A DNA stretch of 10,219 nt from Spirochaetaceae bacterium (GCA_031255315.1 JAIRSS010000006.1:1-10219); one strand, 5' to 3'. Counted from the first letter of the stretch, positions 1 to 6,999 are shown. Notes: generated from the letters alone by a model not told the origin. Translations and numbers: made by a program.

Positions 1-1
1 T

Positions 2-403
2 CCCCGGGGAGTGAAAACCGGGGACGTTAAAAGCGGCAGGAAATTTCAAAGAACCAATGTAATCGCGACGAGGATCGGCGGGGGTATCGTCGCGCCGCTA
101 TGCTATTCCGGGAACACTACAAGCGCCTCGTTCACGGAGTGGTTCAGGACGAAGCTTGTCAAAGCGGTACCCAACGGCACAACGGTCATAACGGATAACG
201 CCTCGTTCCATCCGCCCAAAAAGCTTAAAAACCTATGCCGCCGTCACGGTATGAAACTGCTGTTTTTGCCCGCGTATTCGTCTGACTATAACCCGATTGA
301 AAAAACATGGGCAAATATGAAACGCGCTTTAATTGACATAATTCCAGCTTGCGAAGATGTGCCTGCCGCGATTTACCAGTATTTTGGTGTTGCTATTTCT
401 TGA
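2..403 (+). CDS. IS630-family transposase, C-terminal part (5' end outside window)
   Basis: This is the catalytic C-terminal part of a DDE transposase of the IS630/Tc1-mariner type, which cuts and joins the ends of its element at TA targets. The frame is open to the left edge, so the GTG at 11 is an internal valine and not a start. The second catalytic Asp is in ITDNASFH (codon 194-196) and the catalytic Glu in NPIEKTWANMKR (codon 299-301). The 34 residues between them are the classic IS630 D34E spacing. The first Asp and the N-terminal helix-turn-helix domain must lie upstream. The last residues (after AIYQYF) may not be native: a hexamer GGTGTT at 386 could mark the border of the next insertion sequence, which would then supply the stop codon. 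The family assignment is firm; whether the gene is intact cannot be judged from this window. Confidence 0.88.
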   Translation, partial: PRGVKTGDVKSGRKFQRTNVIATRIGGGIVAPLCYSGNTTSASFTEWFRTKLVKAVPNGTTVITDNASFHPPKKLKNLCRRHGMKLLFLPAYSSDYNPIEKTWANMKRALIDIIPACEDVPAAIYQYFGVAIS

Positions 404-1441
404 GCCAACGCACTATATAAAGCAGGAAAACCATGGAGGCGGCGCAAGGGGAACGCTTGCAGAACTGATATCAATTGCGAAGGAGATACCTGAAAGCCAT
501 TTGGACGAGGCTCCCGGGAAACTGAAGGAGATATGGGAACGGGCTGAAATTGAGGCTGATGAGGAAAGCGGGAAGACAGGGTGCCCCCATTGCGGTTCAA
601 GCCGGGTGCGGCGTAACGGGCACAAATGCGGAAAACAGGCATATCTGTGCCAGGAATGCAAGAAGAGTTACGTTGCCACAACAATGTCAGCGATAGAGAA
701 TTTGAACAGCAGCCCTGCTGTATGGAAACAGGTCATAAGGGACACGGCAGACGGTGTACCGTTAGACTGTACAGCCGAAAGCCTTGCTTTGTCGCACGCC
801 ACTGTATTTCGCATGAGACACAAGATTCTGTACGCTATAGAAAGATCCGCCGGGGGAAACCCCGCAATGATGTTCGGGGTGTGCGAAGCTGACGAAACGT
901 ATGTGCCGGAGAGTGTGAAGGGACGAAAAATACCCGAAGGCTGTCACAGGGCGGCAAGGAAGCATGGCGCGACGGCGGAAAAGCGCGGTCTGTCAAGCGA
1001 GTGTATATCCGCGTATGCGCCAGCGTGACAGGAGAAGCCAGGAACATATCTTTCGCTGTCAACCGCGCCTTCCCGGGCAAGGATGAGATACCCGAGGTTT
1101 TCGGCGGCAGGGTGTTGAATGACACGGTTATTCTCTGCGACGGCAGCAAGAGCCGCAATGCGTTGGAAGATAAACCCGCTGTCGCCACGACGAAACGGGT
1201 TAACAAGGCGAACGGATTCCGCAGCTTCATAAAAGACCGGCTTAACTCAGCGCGCGGCGTTGCTGCAATATATCTCAGCAGATACAACGCGCTTTTCGCA
1301 AATGCGTACGCCGCGGGGCACTCTGCCGTCGATGATATTTTCGAGCTCATGACATCACAATGGGGTTCTTATCACACTATTTTACAAACTCAAACGGAAA
1401 ACCTTCCAAGCATATAATCAACCTGTTCTGCGACTAACACC
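386..1441 (+). mobile_element. possible extent of the IS1595-like insertion sequence
   Basis: The hexamer GGTGTT at 386-391 is matched by its reverse complement AACACC at 1436-1441. The two would enclose the frameshifted transposase in an element of about 1.06 kb, a usual size for this family. Both flanking reading frames (IS630 fragment on the left, 48-codon gene on the right) end just inside these hexamers, as expected if the element supplied their stop codons. Against this, similarity of the ends hardly goes beyond six bases, and the 8 bases outside (AGTATTTT left, ATTCATAT right) are not a direct repeat. The borders are a working guess; the presence of an element here is more certain than its limits. 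Confidence 0.35.
433..1417 (+). pseudogene. IS1595/ISXO2-type transposase with two frameshifts
   Basis: This is a DDE-type transposase with an N-terminal zinc ribbon, as in the IS1595 (ISXO2-like) family. The ribbon is CPHC (581-592) and CQEC (648-659). A helix-turn-helix-like stretch follows, then the catalytic core: Asp in EADETYV (codon 891-893), Asp in LCDGSKSR (1139-1141), and VNKANGFRSFIKDR near 1199, where this family often has Asn, Glu or His as third residue. The core is split. Family-typical KRGLSS ends in one frame near 998 and VYIRVCASVTG resumes in the -1 frame at 1001, so one base is missing at about 996-1000. A second missing base is likely in the G-run at 448-451. The only well-placed start, ATG 433, has AGGA six bases upstream, and one extra G there joins it to LAELISIAKEIPES. 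The corrected protein would be about 328 residues, normal for the family. Either the copy is dead or the sequence has two errors. Confidence 0.82.
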
Positions 1442-1580
1442 ATTCATATTGATATTGAGGAGGGCAGTATGACTCGATCATTTCCTGCAAGTCCCGCTCC
1501 CGCTCCCACCCCGGCGGCCCGTCCGTAAAAACCAACTGTCCCAAAACGGCAAAAACCGCGCACAACAAGACCTTTTTCAT
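1434..1580 (-). CDS. 48-residue protein with signal-like N-terminus, possibly truncated by the IS
   Basis: Not recognised as any family. The start ATG (1580-1578) has a perfect AAGGAG five bases upstream. The protein begins MKKVLLCAVFAVLGQLVFT: two lysines then about 15 hydrophobic residues, like a Sec signal peptide. A charged part WERERDLQEMIE follows, then a tail SYCPPQYQYEWC with paired cysteines. The gene lies 66 bases downstream of the CYTH-domain gene on the same strand and may be read through from it. Its last codons TGG TGT TAG contain GGTGTT, the putative end of the neighbouring insertion sequence, so this may be the 5' remnant of a longer secreted protein with a stop supplied by the element. 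It could also be a complete small exported peptide. The start signals are strong; function is unknown. Confidence 0.55.
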   Translation of the reverse strand: MKKVLLCAVFAVLGQLVFTDGPPGWERERDLQEMIESYCPPQYQYEWC

Positions 1581-1589
1581 GGCAACTCC

Positions 1590-1604
1590 TTGTATTGTAT
1601 ACAA
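1590..1604 (-). promoter_or_regulatory. possible -10 box/operator palindrome before the 48-codon gene
   Basis: A perfect 10-bp palindrome TTGTATACAA (1595-1604) sits just upstream of the AAGGAG of the small minus-strand gene. Read on the minus strand it contains TATACAAT, close to a -10 box. The only -35-like sequence, CTGACA, is 13 bases away, which is too near for a standard promoter. The same 11-mer TTGTATTGTAT (1590-1600) recurs at 7019-7029 in front of the XRE-cupin gene. This is a candidate site only. Confidence 0.25.
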
Positions 1605-1646
1605 ATAGGCGCTGTCAGGAAGCCGCCTAAATATTTGGCAAATGTA

Positions 1647-2252
1647 TCACGCTTCCCCGGCTCCTGAAGCCCGCCCTTTGGTTTGCAGCATTTCCGAATA
1701 ATACCGGGTTTCTATCCGGTCTTCGCCTATGCCGATGCGATGCAGAAGATCCATAAGCCGATGACGGGCCGATTGTACGGCGGGTTCAGCGTCGTCACCG
1801 GTAAGGATTTCCAGTTCGGCAAACCAGCCCAGAGGGGCGACGCGGGTCAGTTCCGCCGTTATGCCGTGATAGTTCCAGGCAAAGCCGGATTTTTCTTTGG
1901 CATACCCCCGGGCCAGCCCCAGGCGGCTCAGGAGTTCCTCAAGCGCCCCCTTGTCAGAGACGAGGAATTCCCGTTCCTGGTTGATTTCTATACCGTCCCG
2001 GACTTCCTTTACCTTATAGGTAACGACAATGCGTTTCCTGACCGCTCCCTCCGCGTCCCCGGCTTCTTCCCGCCTGACCCGCACCCCGGAAGCCGGAATG
2101 CCGCCCGCTTCCGAAGCGGAAGGGACGGACGGAGTAAACCAGTATTCGTCCTGTTTACGGAACTTTCCCCGGTATTCCGCGAGGCATGAAAGCGCGGATT
2201 TTATTTTTTCCGGATCATCAGCCCAGGCTTTTACTTCGATTTCTACGGGCAT
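1647..2252 (-). CDS. CYTH-domain protein (class IV adenylate cyclase / triphosphatase fold)
   Basis: The 201-residue protein has the CYTH triphosphate-tunnel fold, whose members are CyaB-type class IV adenylate cyclases, thiamine triphosphatases or inorganic triphosphatases. The signature ExExK is EIEVK at residues 4-8. Further tunnel residues are the arginines of GVRVRR (56-61), lysines in VTYKVKEV (77-84), the acidic EINQERE (89-95), KEKSGF (119-124), the paired glutamates of FAELEIL (144-150) and ETRYYSEML (181-189). The length fits class IV cyclases. The last two motifs and GITAELTRVAPLGWFAELE resemble CyaB-like members, but the substrate cannot be told from sequence. AAGAGG lies six bases before the ATG. 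The gene is transcribed away from the LysM gene across an AT-rich gap of 135 bases in which no convincing promoter hexamers were found. The family call is sound; the activity is open. Confidence 0.83.
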   Translation of the reverse strand: MPVEIEVKAWADDPEKIKSALSCLAEYRGKFRKQDEYWFTPSVPSASEAGGIPASGVRVRREEAGDAEGAVRKRIVVTYKVKEVRDGIEINQEREFLVSDKGALEELLSRLGLARGYAKEKSGFAWNYHGITAELTRVAPLGWFAELEILTGDDAEPAVQSARHRLMDLLHRIGIGEDRIETRYYSEMLQTKGRASGAGEA

Positions 2253-2373
2253 AATTACCTCTTTTGATATACATTGGTATAAAAAAGAAAAAATTGGTAG
2301 TATCTTATAGTTATCTTCAAAACTATTAGTTTTTTTGGGACGCCTCGCATATTTTTTGGATATTTTAAGTATG

Positions 2374-2423
2374 AGAGGAATTCTATATTGAATGCACGAA
2401 ATTATGCCGATAATGGGATAATG
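2374..2423 (+). promoter_or_regulatory. translation start region of the LysM gene with a 9-codon leader frame
   Basis: AGAGGA at 2374-2379 is the only good ribosome binding site here. It is eight bases from TTG 2388, which is in frame with the LysM protein. It also precedes a tiny frame from ATG 2392 (MHEIMPIMG) whose TAA (2419-2421) overlaps the in-frame ATG 2421 as TAATG. Starting at ATG 2421 gives a more typical signal peptide, so the leader frame could hand ribosomes on to that ATG. Which start is used is not decided by the sequence. Confidence 0.3.
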
Positions 2424-3332
2424 AATGTCCGGTACCGGTTTTTTTCTTTCCTCTTATGTGCGGCGGTTTTGACGGTTTATGCTCAAAATGCGGATTACAT
2501 AGTGCAAAGGGGGGAAACGATTTATTCAATAGCCCGTTTCCATGGGGTTACAGTTCAGGATGTTTTGGATTTAAACGATATTACGGACCCCAGAACAGTC
2601 CAGGCGGGCCAGCGGATCAAAATACCCCGGCAAACGGGGACGGCGGATCAGACGCCCGCGGGCGCTGAAATTCAGCGGCCCGCCACCGAAACGGGGGATT
2701 TTATTCGCCATCAGGTAATCCGGGGCGAAGCATATTACGGAATTGCCCGGCGCTACGGGATTACCATTCAGGATCTTAAGGTTCTGAACAACCTGGCGGA
2801 AAATTATGTGCTAAAAGCCGGCGACTGGCTGCGGATTCCCCGGAACGGCGCGGCTGCCGCCGGTTCTCTTGCGGCGGATCCGCCCAGTCCGGCGGACGCC
2901 GCAGTGAGGACCCCGCCGCCGCAGCCGCCGGGGGGCGGAACGGCGCTCCGGCCTACCGAAACAAGGCAGGTAGACGCCTCCGTCCAGTGGCCGGTTAACG
3001 CGAAAGCGGTTCAAAACATGACGGGGAAACTGAGCGGCGTGGTGCTGTTAGGGGAACGCTCTGAATCCGTGAAGAACGCAGCTTCGGGAACGGTAGTTTC
3101 GGCGGGGCCGTATCGAGGTTTCGGAAAGGTCGTCATTGTTCAGGCGCCGGGGGGGTATCTATATGTATACGGGGGATGCGAAAGTTTATCGGTGAAAGAG
3201 GGGGATCGGGTTGTACCAGGCGCGGAACTTGGTAAACTGGGGATTGACGGGGTGTCATCTCAGCCCCAGTTGTTCTTTCTCGTTTACCTGAATAACCGCC
3301 CGGTTGATCCCGTAACCGCGCCCCGGGCTTAG
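2388..3332 (+). CDS. secreted protein with two LysM repeats and a degenerate LytM (M23) domain
   Basis: An envelope protein of NlpD/EnvC style, likely periplasmic and peptidoglycan-bound. Counting from TTG 2388 (314 residues), a signal sequence RYRFFSFLLCAAVLTVYA (15-32) ends at a probable signal peptidase I site. LysM repeats lie at 36-81 (YIVQRGETIYSIARFHGVT) and 107-152 (HQVIRGEAYYGIARRYGIT), then a Pro/Ala-rich linker (154-195) and a LytM domain (about 199-312) with GFGKVVIVQ and VKEGDRVVPGAELGKLG. Active M23 peptidases have HxxxD and HxH zinc ligands. Here the last motif reads QLFFLVY instead of HLHFEI, the central His is replaced in YLYVYGG, and no HxxxD is found. It should not cut peptidoglycan itself; by analogy with NlpD and EnvC it may activate an amidase. 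The start could instead be ATG 2421 (303 residues). The sigma factor gene follows after 162 bases. Confidence 0.87.
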   Translation: MNARNYADNGIMNVRYRFFSFLLCAAVLTVYAQNADYIVQRGETIYSIARFHGVTVQDVLDLNDITDPRTVQAGQRIKIPRQTGTADQTPAGAEIQRPATETGDFIRHQVIRGEAYYGIARRYGITIQDLKVLNNLAENYVLKAGDWLRIPRNGAAAAGSLAADPPSPADAAVRTPPPQPPGGGTALRPTETRQVDASVQWPVNAKAVQNMTGKLSGVVLLGERSESVKNAASGTVVSAGPYRGFGKVVIVQAPGGYLYVYGGCESLSVKEGDRVVPGAELGKLGIDGVSSQPQLFFLVYLNNRPVDPVTAPRA

Positions 3333-3340
3333 GAATCGCG

Positions 3341-3361
3341 GAGAAATACACGGGTATTCTC
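3341..3361 (+). terminator. hairpin downstream of the LysM gene
   Basis: GAGAA-A-TAC pairs with GTATTCTC around a four-base loop ACGG: eight base pairs with one bulged A, starting nine bases after the stop codon. No run of T follows, so it is either a weak terminator or a 3'-end stabiliser. The rest of the gap up to 3494 holds an AT-rich patch near 3391-3402 that could contain a promoter for the sigma factor, but no clear -35/-10 pair was found. Confidence 0.3.
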
Positions 3362-3494
3362 ACGGCGCGGCGGTTCTGGCGAATCCGTTAATTAATATAG
3401 GGAAGTTCCTGGCGAAAGAGGGGGCGCGGGACGGCGGTGGTAATGGTTTGCAGATTTTTGGAGAAAATAAAAAAACAACGTAAGAGGTAGTAGT

Positions 3495-4574
3495 ATGTCA
3501 AAAACAATGAATACTGAAGCGTCGGATAGGATAAAAGGCGGCGGCAGACGGAAAGGGGCATCAAAGCAGATGGAAGAGTTAGACAAAAAGAAAAGCCGGC
3601 TAAAGAAAAAAACCGCGGATGTTCAATCTGCGAAAGCCGTCAAAAAAATGAAGCCTCCCAAGGAAACGGATCCGCTGGCCCTGTATTTTAAGCAAATATC
3701 CAAATTTCCCCTCCTGACGATTCAAGAGGAACAGAGTATTGGGGAAAAGATCATGTCCTACCGGAACCGCTTGCGGGACCTTGAATCCACCTATAAGGAT
3801 CGGGAACATGACAATACGTACTACCAGGAGAAGGACGTTGTTGAAAGGACGCTTCTCTTATTTAAAAATCAGATGATCAACTCCAACCTTCGCCTGGTAG
3901 TTTCTATTGCCAAAAATTACCAACACCGGGGGCTGTCATTCCTGGACCTTATTGACGAAGGGAATATCGGCCTCATTGAGGCGGTGGAACGTTTCGATTA
4001 TACCAGGGGCTGTCGGTTTTCCACCTACGGTACCTGGTGGATACGCCAAGCCATCATTAAAAGCATCGCCGATAAGGGGCGGGTGATCCGCATTCCCATC
4101 CACATGCTGAACACCATCAAGAAATGTTATTTTGTATCAAAACAGCTTACCCAGGACCTGGGCCGGGATCCAAGCGCGGAAGAATTATCCGAGTATCTGG
4201 GGCTGCCCCTTCCCAAGGTCAAGGAGATCGTAAAACTCTCTCAGGAAACTACCAGCCTGGACACCATCGTTGATGACGGCAACTTAACCCGTTTGGCGGA
4301 CCTCATCAAAGACGATAACCTGGAAGAACCCTTTGAACTGGTTTTTTCCATGTCCCTTCAGGAAATTATGGAAGACACCCTCTCCCAGCTTTCGGAACGG
4401 GAGATGCGGATCATGCAGCTCCGCTTTGGTCTGACCGGCGAAGGCCCCCTGACGCTGGAGGAAACGGGAAAACTCCTGGGCATAACTCGGGAACGGGTCC
4501 GACAGATTCAGGAGAAGGCAATCTTCAAACTGCGGGGCTTCAAACAACTACATGAGTTGCGAGAAAATCCATGA
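3495..4574 (+). CDS. group 2 sigma-70 family RNA polymerase sigma factor (RpoS/RpoD-like)
   Basis: A primary-like, probably alternative sigma factor of 359 residues that directs RNA polymerase to -35/-10 promoters. Region 1.2 is at 59-86 ([17 protein letters not shown]). Region 2 is at 130-200, with [21 protein letters not shown], the 2.3/2.4 core [14 protein letters not shown], and [10 protein letters not shown]. Region 3 is at 205-285. Region 4 is at 297-350, with the helix-turn-helix [20 protein letters not shown]. It lacks the long region 1.1 and non-conserved insert of a housekeeping RpoD, so group 2 (RpoS or HrdB-like paralogue) fits best. Residues 11-58 are a Lys/Arg-rich extension ([10 protein letters not shown]), and a charged insert (91-117) lies between regions 1.2 and 2.1. 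AGAGG eight bases before ATG 3495 supports the start. The gene converges on the acyl-CoA synthetase gene. The family is certain; the rpoS name is plausible but not provable here. Confidence 0.93.
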   Translation: MSKTMNTEASDRIKGGGRRKGASKQMEELDKKKSRLKKKTADVQSAKAVKKMKPPKETDPLALYFKQISKFPLLTIQEEQSIGEKIMSYRNRLRDLESTYKDREHDNTYYQEKDVVERTLLLFKNQMINSNLRLVVSIAKNYQHRGLSFLDLIDEGNIGLIEAVERFDYTRGCRFSTYGTWWIRQAIIKSIADKGRVIRIPIHMLNTIKKCYFVSKQLTQDLGRDPSAEELSEYLGLPLPKVKEIVKLSQETTSLDTIVDDGNLTRLADLIKDDNLEEPFELVFSMSLQEIMEDTLSQLSEREMRIMQLRFGLTGEGPLTLEETGKLLGITRERVRQIQEKAIFKLRGFKQLHELRENP

Positions 4575-4601
4575 GCCGCCGGACCCGCGGGTTTCGGCGG
4601 C
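4575..4601 (+). terminator. GC-rich hairpin between convergent genes
   Basis: GCCGCCGGA (4575-4583) pairs with TTTCGGCGGC (nine pairs including one G-U) around a loop of about nine bases, directly after the sigma factor stop codon. No T-tract follows on the plus strand; on the minus strand a short TTTT comes a few bases after the stem. Position between convergent genes favours a terminator, possibly bidirectional, but the signal is not canonical. The rest of the gap to 4697 contains further GC-rich inverted repeats (CCGCGGG near 4636 and 4657). Confidence 0.4.
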
Positions 4602-4697
4602 CTGATACCTTGATTTGACGGGAAGCCAGGGGACGCCCGCGGGGAAGCGCCCGGAGGATCCCGCGGTTTCTCCGCTCCAAAGGGAACAGCGTCATCT

Positions 4698-6440
4698 TTA
4701 CCGGGTAGGATTGTTCCGCCCGCTCTCCTCGTCCCTTTTCCGAATCAGGTTCCGCTGAATTTTCCCGCTGACGGTTTTGGGCAGTTCGTCAACGAATTCC
4801 ACAATCCGGGGGTATTTATACGGAGCGGTTACCCGCTTTACATGGTTTTGCAGTTCCCTCTTGAGTTCCTCCCGAGCGCTGAAACCCCGGGCAAGCACGA
4901 TGGTGGCCTTTACCACCTGGCCCCGCAGGGGATCGGGGACGGCGGTAACGGCGCATTCAAGAACGGCGGGGTGTTCCATCAGGGCGCTTTCGACCTCAAA
5001 GGGGCCTATGCGGTATCCTGAACACTTGATCACATCGTCGTTTCTCCCCACATACCAGTAATATCCCTCGTCGTCGTGCCAGGCCATGTCGCCGGTCCGG
5101 TACACATCCTTTTCCCAGGAAGCGCGGGTAATCTCTTCTTCCTTCCAATAGCCCCGGAAAAGGCCGGGAATGCGCGGGCTTTGAGGCCCCTCCCTTGTTT
5201 CCGTGTACATACTAGGCCCCGCGTTGGCGACGCTCATATTGCCCACTATGCCGTCGTCACAGGGCGCCCCGTCTTCGTCAAGCACATTGAGGCCGAAGAG
5301 GGGCGCGGGCTTTCCCATGGAACCGGGTTTTACCGGCAGCCACTTGAAGGCCGCCGCCATGACTGATGTCTCCGACTGGCCGAATCCTTCCCGAATCTCC
5401 AGGCCGGTTTTCTCCTTAATCTGATGGTACACCTCAGGGCTTAAAGGTTCCCCGGCCATGGACGTATGCGTAATAAAACTGAAATCGAACCCCGAAAGGT
5501 CCTCTTTCATCAAATACCGGAAAATCGTCGCCGGGGCGCAGAAAGTGGCGGGCCTGAGCCGCTCAAGCGCCCCAAGGAGGCCCCGGGGGGTAAACTTTTC
5601 CGTATCGTAAACGCCCACCGCCGCGCCGCATATCCACTGGCCGAAAATCTTGCCCCAGGCGAATTTGGCCCACCCCGAATCGGTTTGGGTAAGATGCACG
5701 GCGTCGTCCTCTACGCACTGCCAGTATTTGGCGGTAACGATGTGTCCCAGGGGCAGGGAGTGGTTATGCAGCACCATCTTGGGCATACCGGTAGTCCCGG
5801 AAGAAAAGTAGATAAGCATGGGGTCCCCGGTCCCGGCGCCCGCCTCCCCCGAAGGCCGGGTAAAGGTTTCCTCCTCCGCGGCGATGGCGGCCCGCAGGTC
5901 CAGGCAGTCCGGCGGCAAAGCTGGAGGGCCGCCGGAAACGGCGACAGCCACCGTTTTGAGATTCGGGCACCGGGGACGGACCGTTTTTATATTTTCAAGA
6001 AGCTCCGCGTCGTCCACCGCCGCAAGGAATTTGACTTCCGCGATATTACAGCGGTATTCCAGGTCTTTGGCGGTAAGCTGATACGTGCCGGGAATACATA
6101 CCGCCCCTATCTTCATGAGGGCGCACATGAGAATCCACACATCGGGACGCTGCTTGAGTATGAGCATCGCCACATCACCTTTCTTCATCCCCTGTTTCAG
6201 CAAAACCGCAGCCGCCTTGTCCGAAAGGCGCTTCATGTCCGCAAAGGTAAAGGACTGCATATCCCCCGTGTCGTTGGTCCACAGCAGGGCGCGTTTCCCC
6301 GGCTTGAGGGCGGCCCACTCGTCAACCACGTCATAGGCGAAGTTGAAGTCAGGCGGAACATTACAGCGATAATTGGCGTAAAAATCTTCATATGAATCGA
6401 ATTCGATTCGGGGACAATACCGGGATATAATTTCGTTCAT
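4698..6440 (-). CDS. AMP-forming acyl-CoA synthetase, ACSM-like (medium-chain/acetate type)
   Basis: A 580-residue ANL-superfamily ligase that activates a carboxylic acid with ATP to an acyl-adenylate and passes it to CoA. All core motifs are present: A3 YFSSGTTGMPK (211-221), A5 GFGQSET (352-358), A7 YRTGD (447-451), hinge and A8 GRNDDVIKCSGYRIGPFEVE (465-484) and A10 PKTVSGKIQRN with catalytic Lys560. The C-terminal stretch VTAPYKYPR and ALMEHPAVLECAV closely resemble medium-chain synthetases (mammalian ACSM, methanogen Macs) rather than classic 650-residue acetyl-CoA synthetases; the acid used is unknown. I chose ATG 6440: a longer frame reaches 6551, but it would overlap the upstream gene by nearly 100 bases and adds a low-complexity Arg/Ser start. 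The ribosome binding site is weak (GGCGGG). The gene starts 13 bases after the XRE-cupin stop, so the two form an operon. Confidence 0.9.
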   Translation of the reverse strand: MNEIISRYCPRIEFDSYEDFYANYRCNVPPDFNFAYDVVDEWAALKPGKRALLWTNDTGDMQSFTFADMKRLSDKAAAVLLKQGMKKGDVAMLILKQRPDVWILMCALMKIGAVCIPGTYQLTAKDLEYRCNIAEVKFLAAVDDAELLENIKTVRPRCPNLKTVAVAVSGGPPALPPDCLDLRAAIAAEEETFTRPSGEAGAGTGDPMLIYFSSGTTGMPKMVLHNHSLPLGHIVTAKYWQCVEDDAVHLTQTDSGWAKFAWGKIFGQWICGAAVGVYDTEKFTPRGLLGALERLRPATFCAPATIFRYLMKEDLSGFDFSFITHTSMAGEPLSPEVYHQIKEKTGLEIREGFGQSETSVMAAAFKWLPVKPGSMGKPAPLFGLNVLDEDGAPCDDGIVGNMSVANAGPSMYTETREGPQSPRIPGLFRGYWKEEEITRASWEKDVYRTGDMAWHDDEGYYWYVGRNDDVIKCSGYRIGPFEVESALMEHPAVLECAVTAVPDPLRGQVVKATIVLARGFSAREELKRELQNHVKRVTAPYKYPRIVEFVDELPKTVSGKIQRNLIRKRDEESGRNNPTR

Positions 6441-6453
6441 GGAGGGTTCCCGC

Positions 6454-6999
6454 CTATTCCTGGATGATGGTGATGAACTGCGCCGGCCCTTCGACCGCGC
6501 TCTGACCGTGGGGCAGGCCCGCGTCAAAATAGATGCAATCGCCTTCCCCAAGAATATACTCCCGTTTCCCTACGGTTACCCTGACCGTGCCTTCCACCAC
6601 ATAGTTAAATTCCTGGCCCGAATGGGCCACCTGCGCCGCCGGAGCTTTGGACGGGTCCAGGTACACCAAAAGAGGCTCAATGGTCCGCCCCTTAAAATTG
6701 TAAGCCAGGCTTGAGAATTCATAACCCGGATAGCGTTCTATCCGCACCCCCTTACCCTTCCGGCAAACCGCGGCGTTTTCCATTTTGGGGTCTTCCCCGG
6801 TAAGCAGCACCGTGGCGTCGGTCCCCAAACGGCCGGCTATCTTGTAAAGGACGCTGATGGGAATGTCCGATTCGCCGTTTTCGTACTTTTCATAGGTTTC
6901 ATAGGGTATGCCTATATCTTTGGCAATATCAATGACGCTAATATCCAATATTTCCCGGAATTCCTTGATTCTGCCGGGTATCTGAGCAACTTCATCCAT
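6454..6999 (-). CDS. XRE-family regulator with C-terminal cupin domain
   Basis: A 181-residue one-component transcription regulator. Residues 10-66 form an HTH_3/XRE domain (IKEFREILDISVIDIAKDIG ahead of PYETYEKYENGESDIPIS), close to the typical sequence though turn residues vary. Residues 105-180 are a cupin_2 barrel with HSGQEFNYVVEG (126-137), then GEGDCIYFDAGLPHG (151-165), giving the usual His, Glu and His metal or ligand positions. Such XRE-cupin proteins commonly sense a small ligand and regulate the adjacent operon. GAGG lies eight bases before the ATG. The acyl-CoA synthetase follows after 13 bases, so autoregulation of a two-gene operon is the natural reading, with an acid or acyl-CoA as candidate effector. 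This exact arrangement, regulator then AMP-ligase, is familiar from anaerobes (recalled, not searched here). The role is inferred from family and context. Confidence 0.92.
   Translation of the reverse strand: MDEVAQIPGRIKEFREILDISVIDIAKDIGIPYETYEKYENGESDIPISVLYKIAGRLGTDATVLLTGEDPKMENAAVCRKGKGVRIERYPGYEFSSLAYNFKGRTIEPLLVYLDPSKAPAAQVAHSGQEFNYVVEGTVRVTVGKREYILGEGDCIYFDAGLPHGQSAVEGPAQFITIIQE

Noticed and set aside
404..460. AGCAGGAAAACC near 421 as a left terminal repeat matching GCAGAACAGG inside the right end
   Set aside because: The match is only partial, and AGGA there is better explained as the ribosome binding site of ATG 433.
1469..1528. 19-codon plus-strand frame with GAGGAGG eight bases before ATG
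   Set aside because: The peptide is a low-complexity Pro/Ala string and lies antisense to the better supported 48-codon gene.
3381..3494. TGGCGAA motifs as sigma-54 promoters ahead of the sigma factor gene
   Set aside because: The TGGC elements are present, but no GC doublet follows at the required -12 position.
5466..6395. 309-codon open frame on the plus strand
   Set aside because: It lies wholly antisense to the acyl-CoA synthetase gene and has no domain-like sequence. It reflects the GC-rich codon pattern of the real gene.
6441..6551. 37-codon N-terminal extension of the acyl-CoA synthetase
   Set aside because: It would overlap the XRE-cupin gene by almost 100 bases and encodes Arg/Ser-rich sequence unlike the family. 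ATG 6440 begins where the family normally does.
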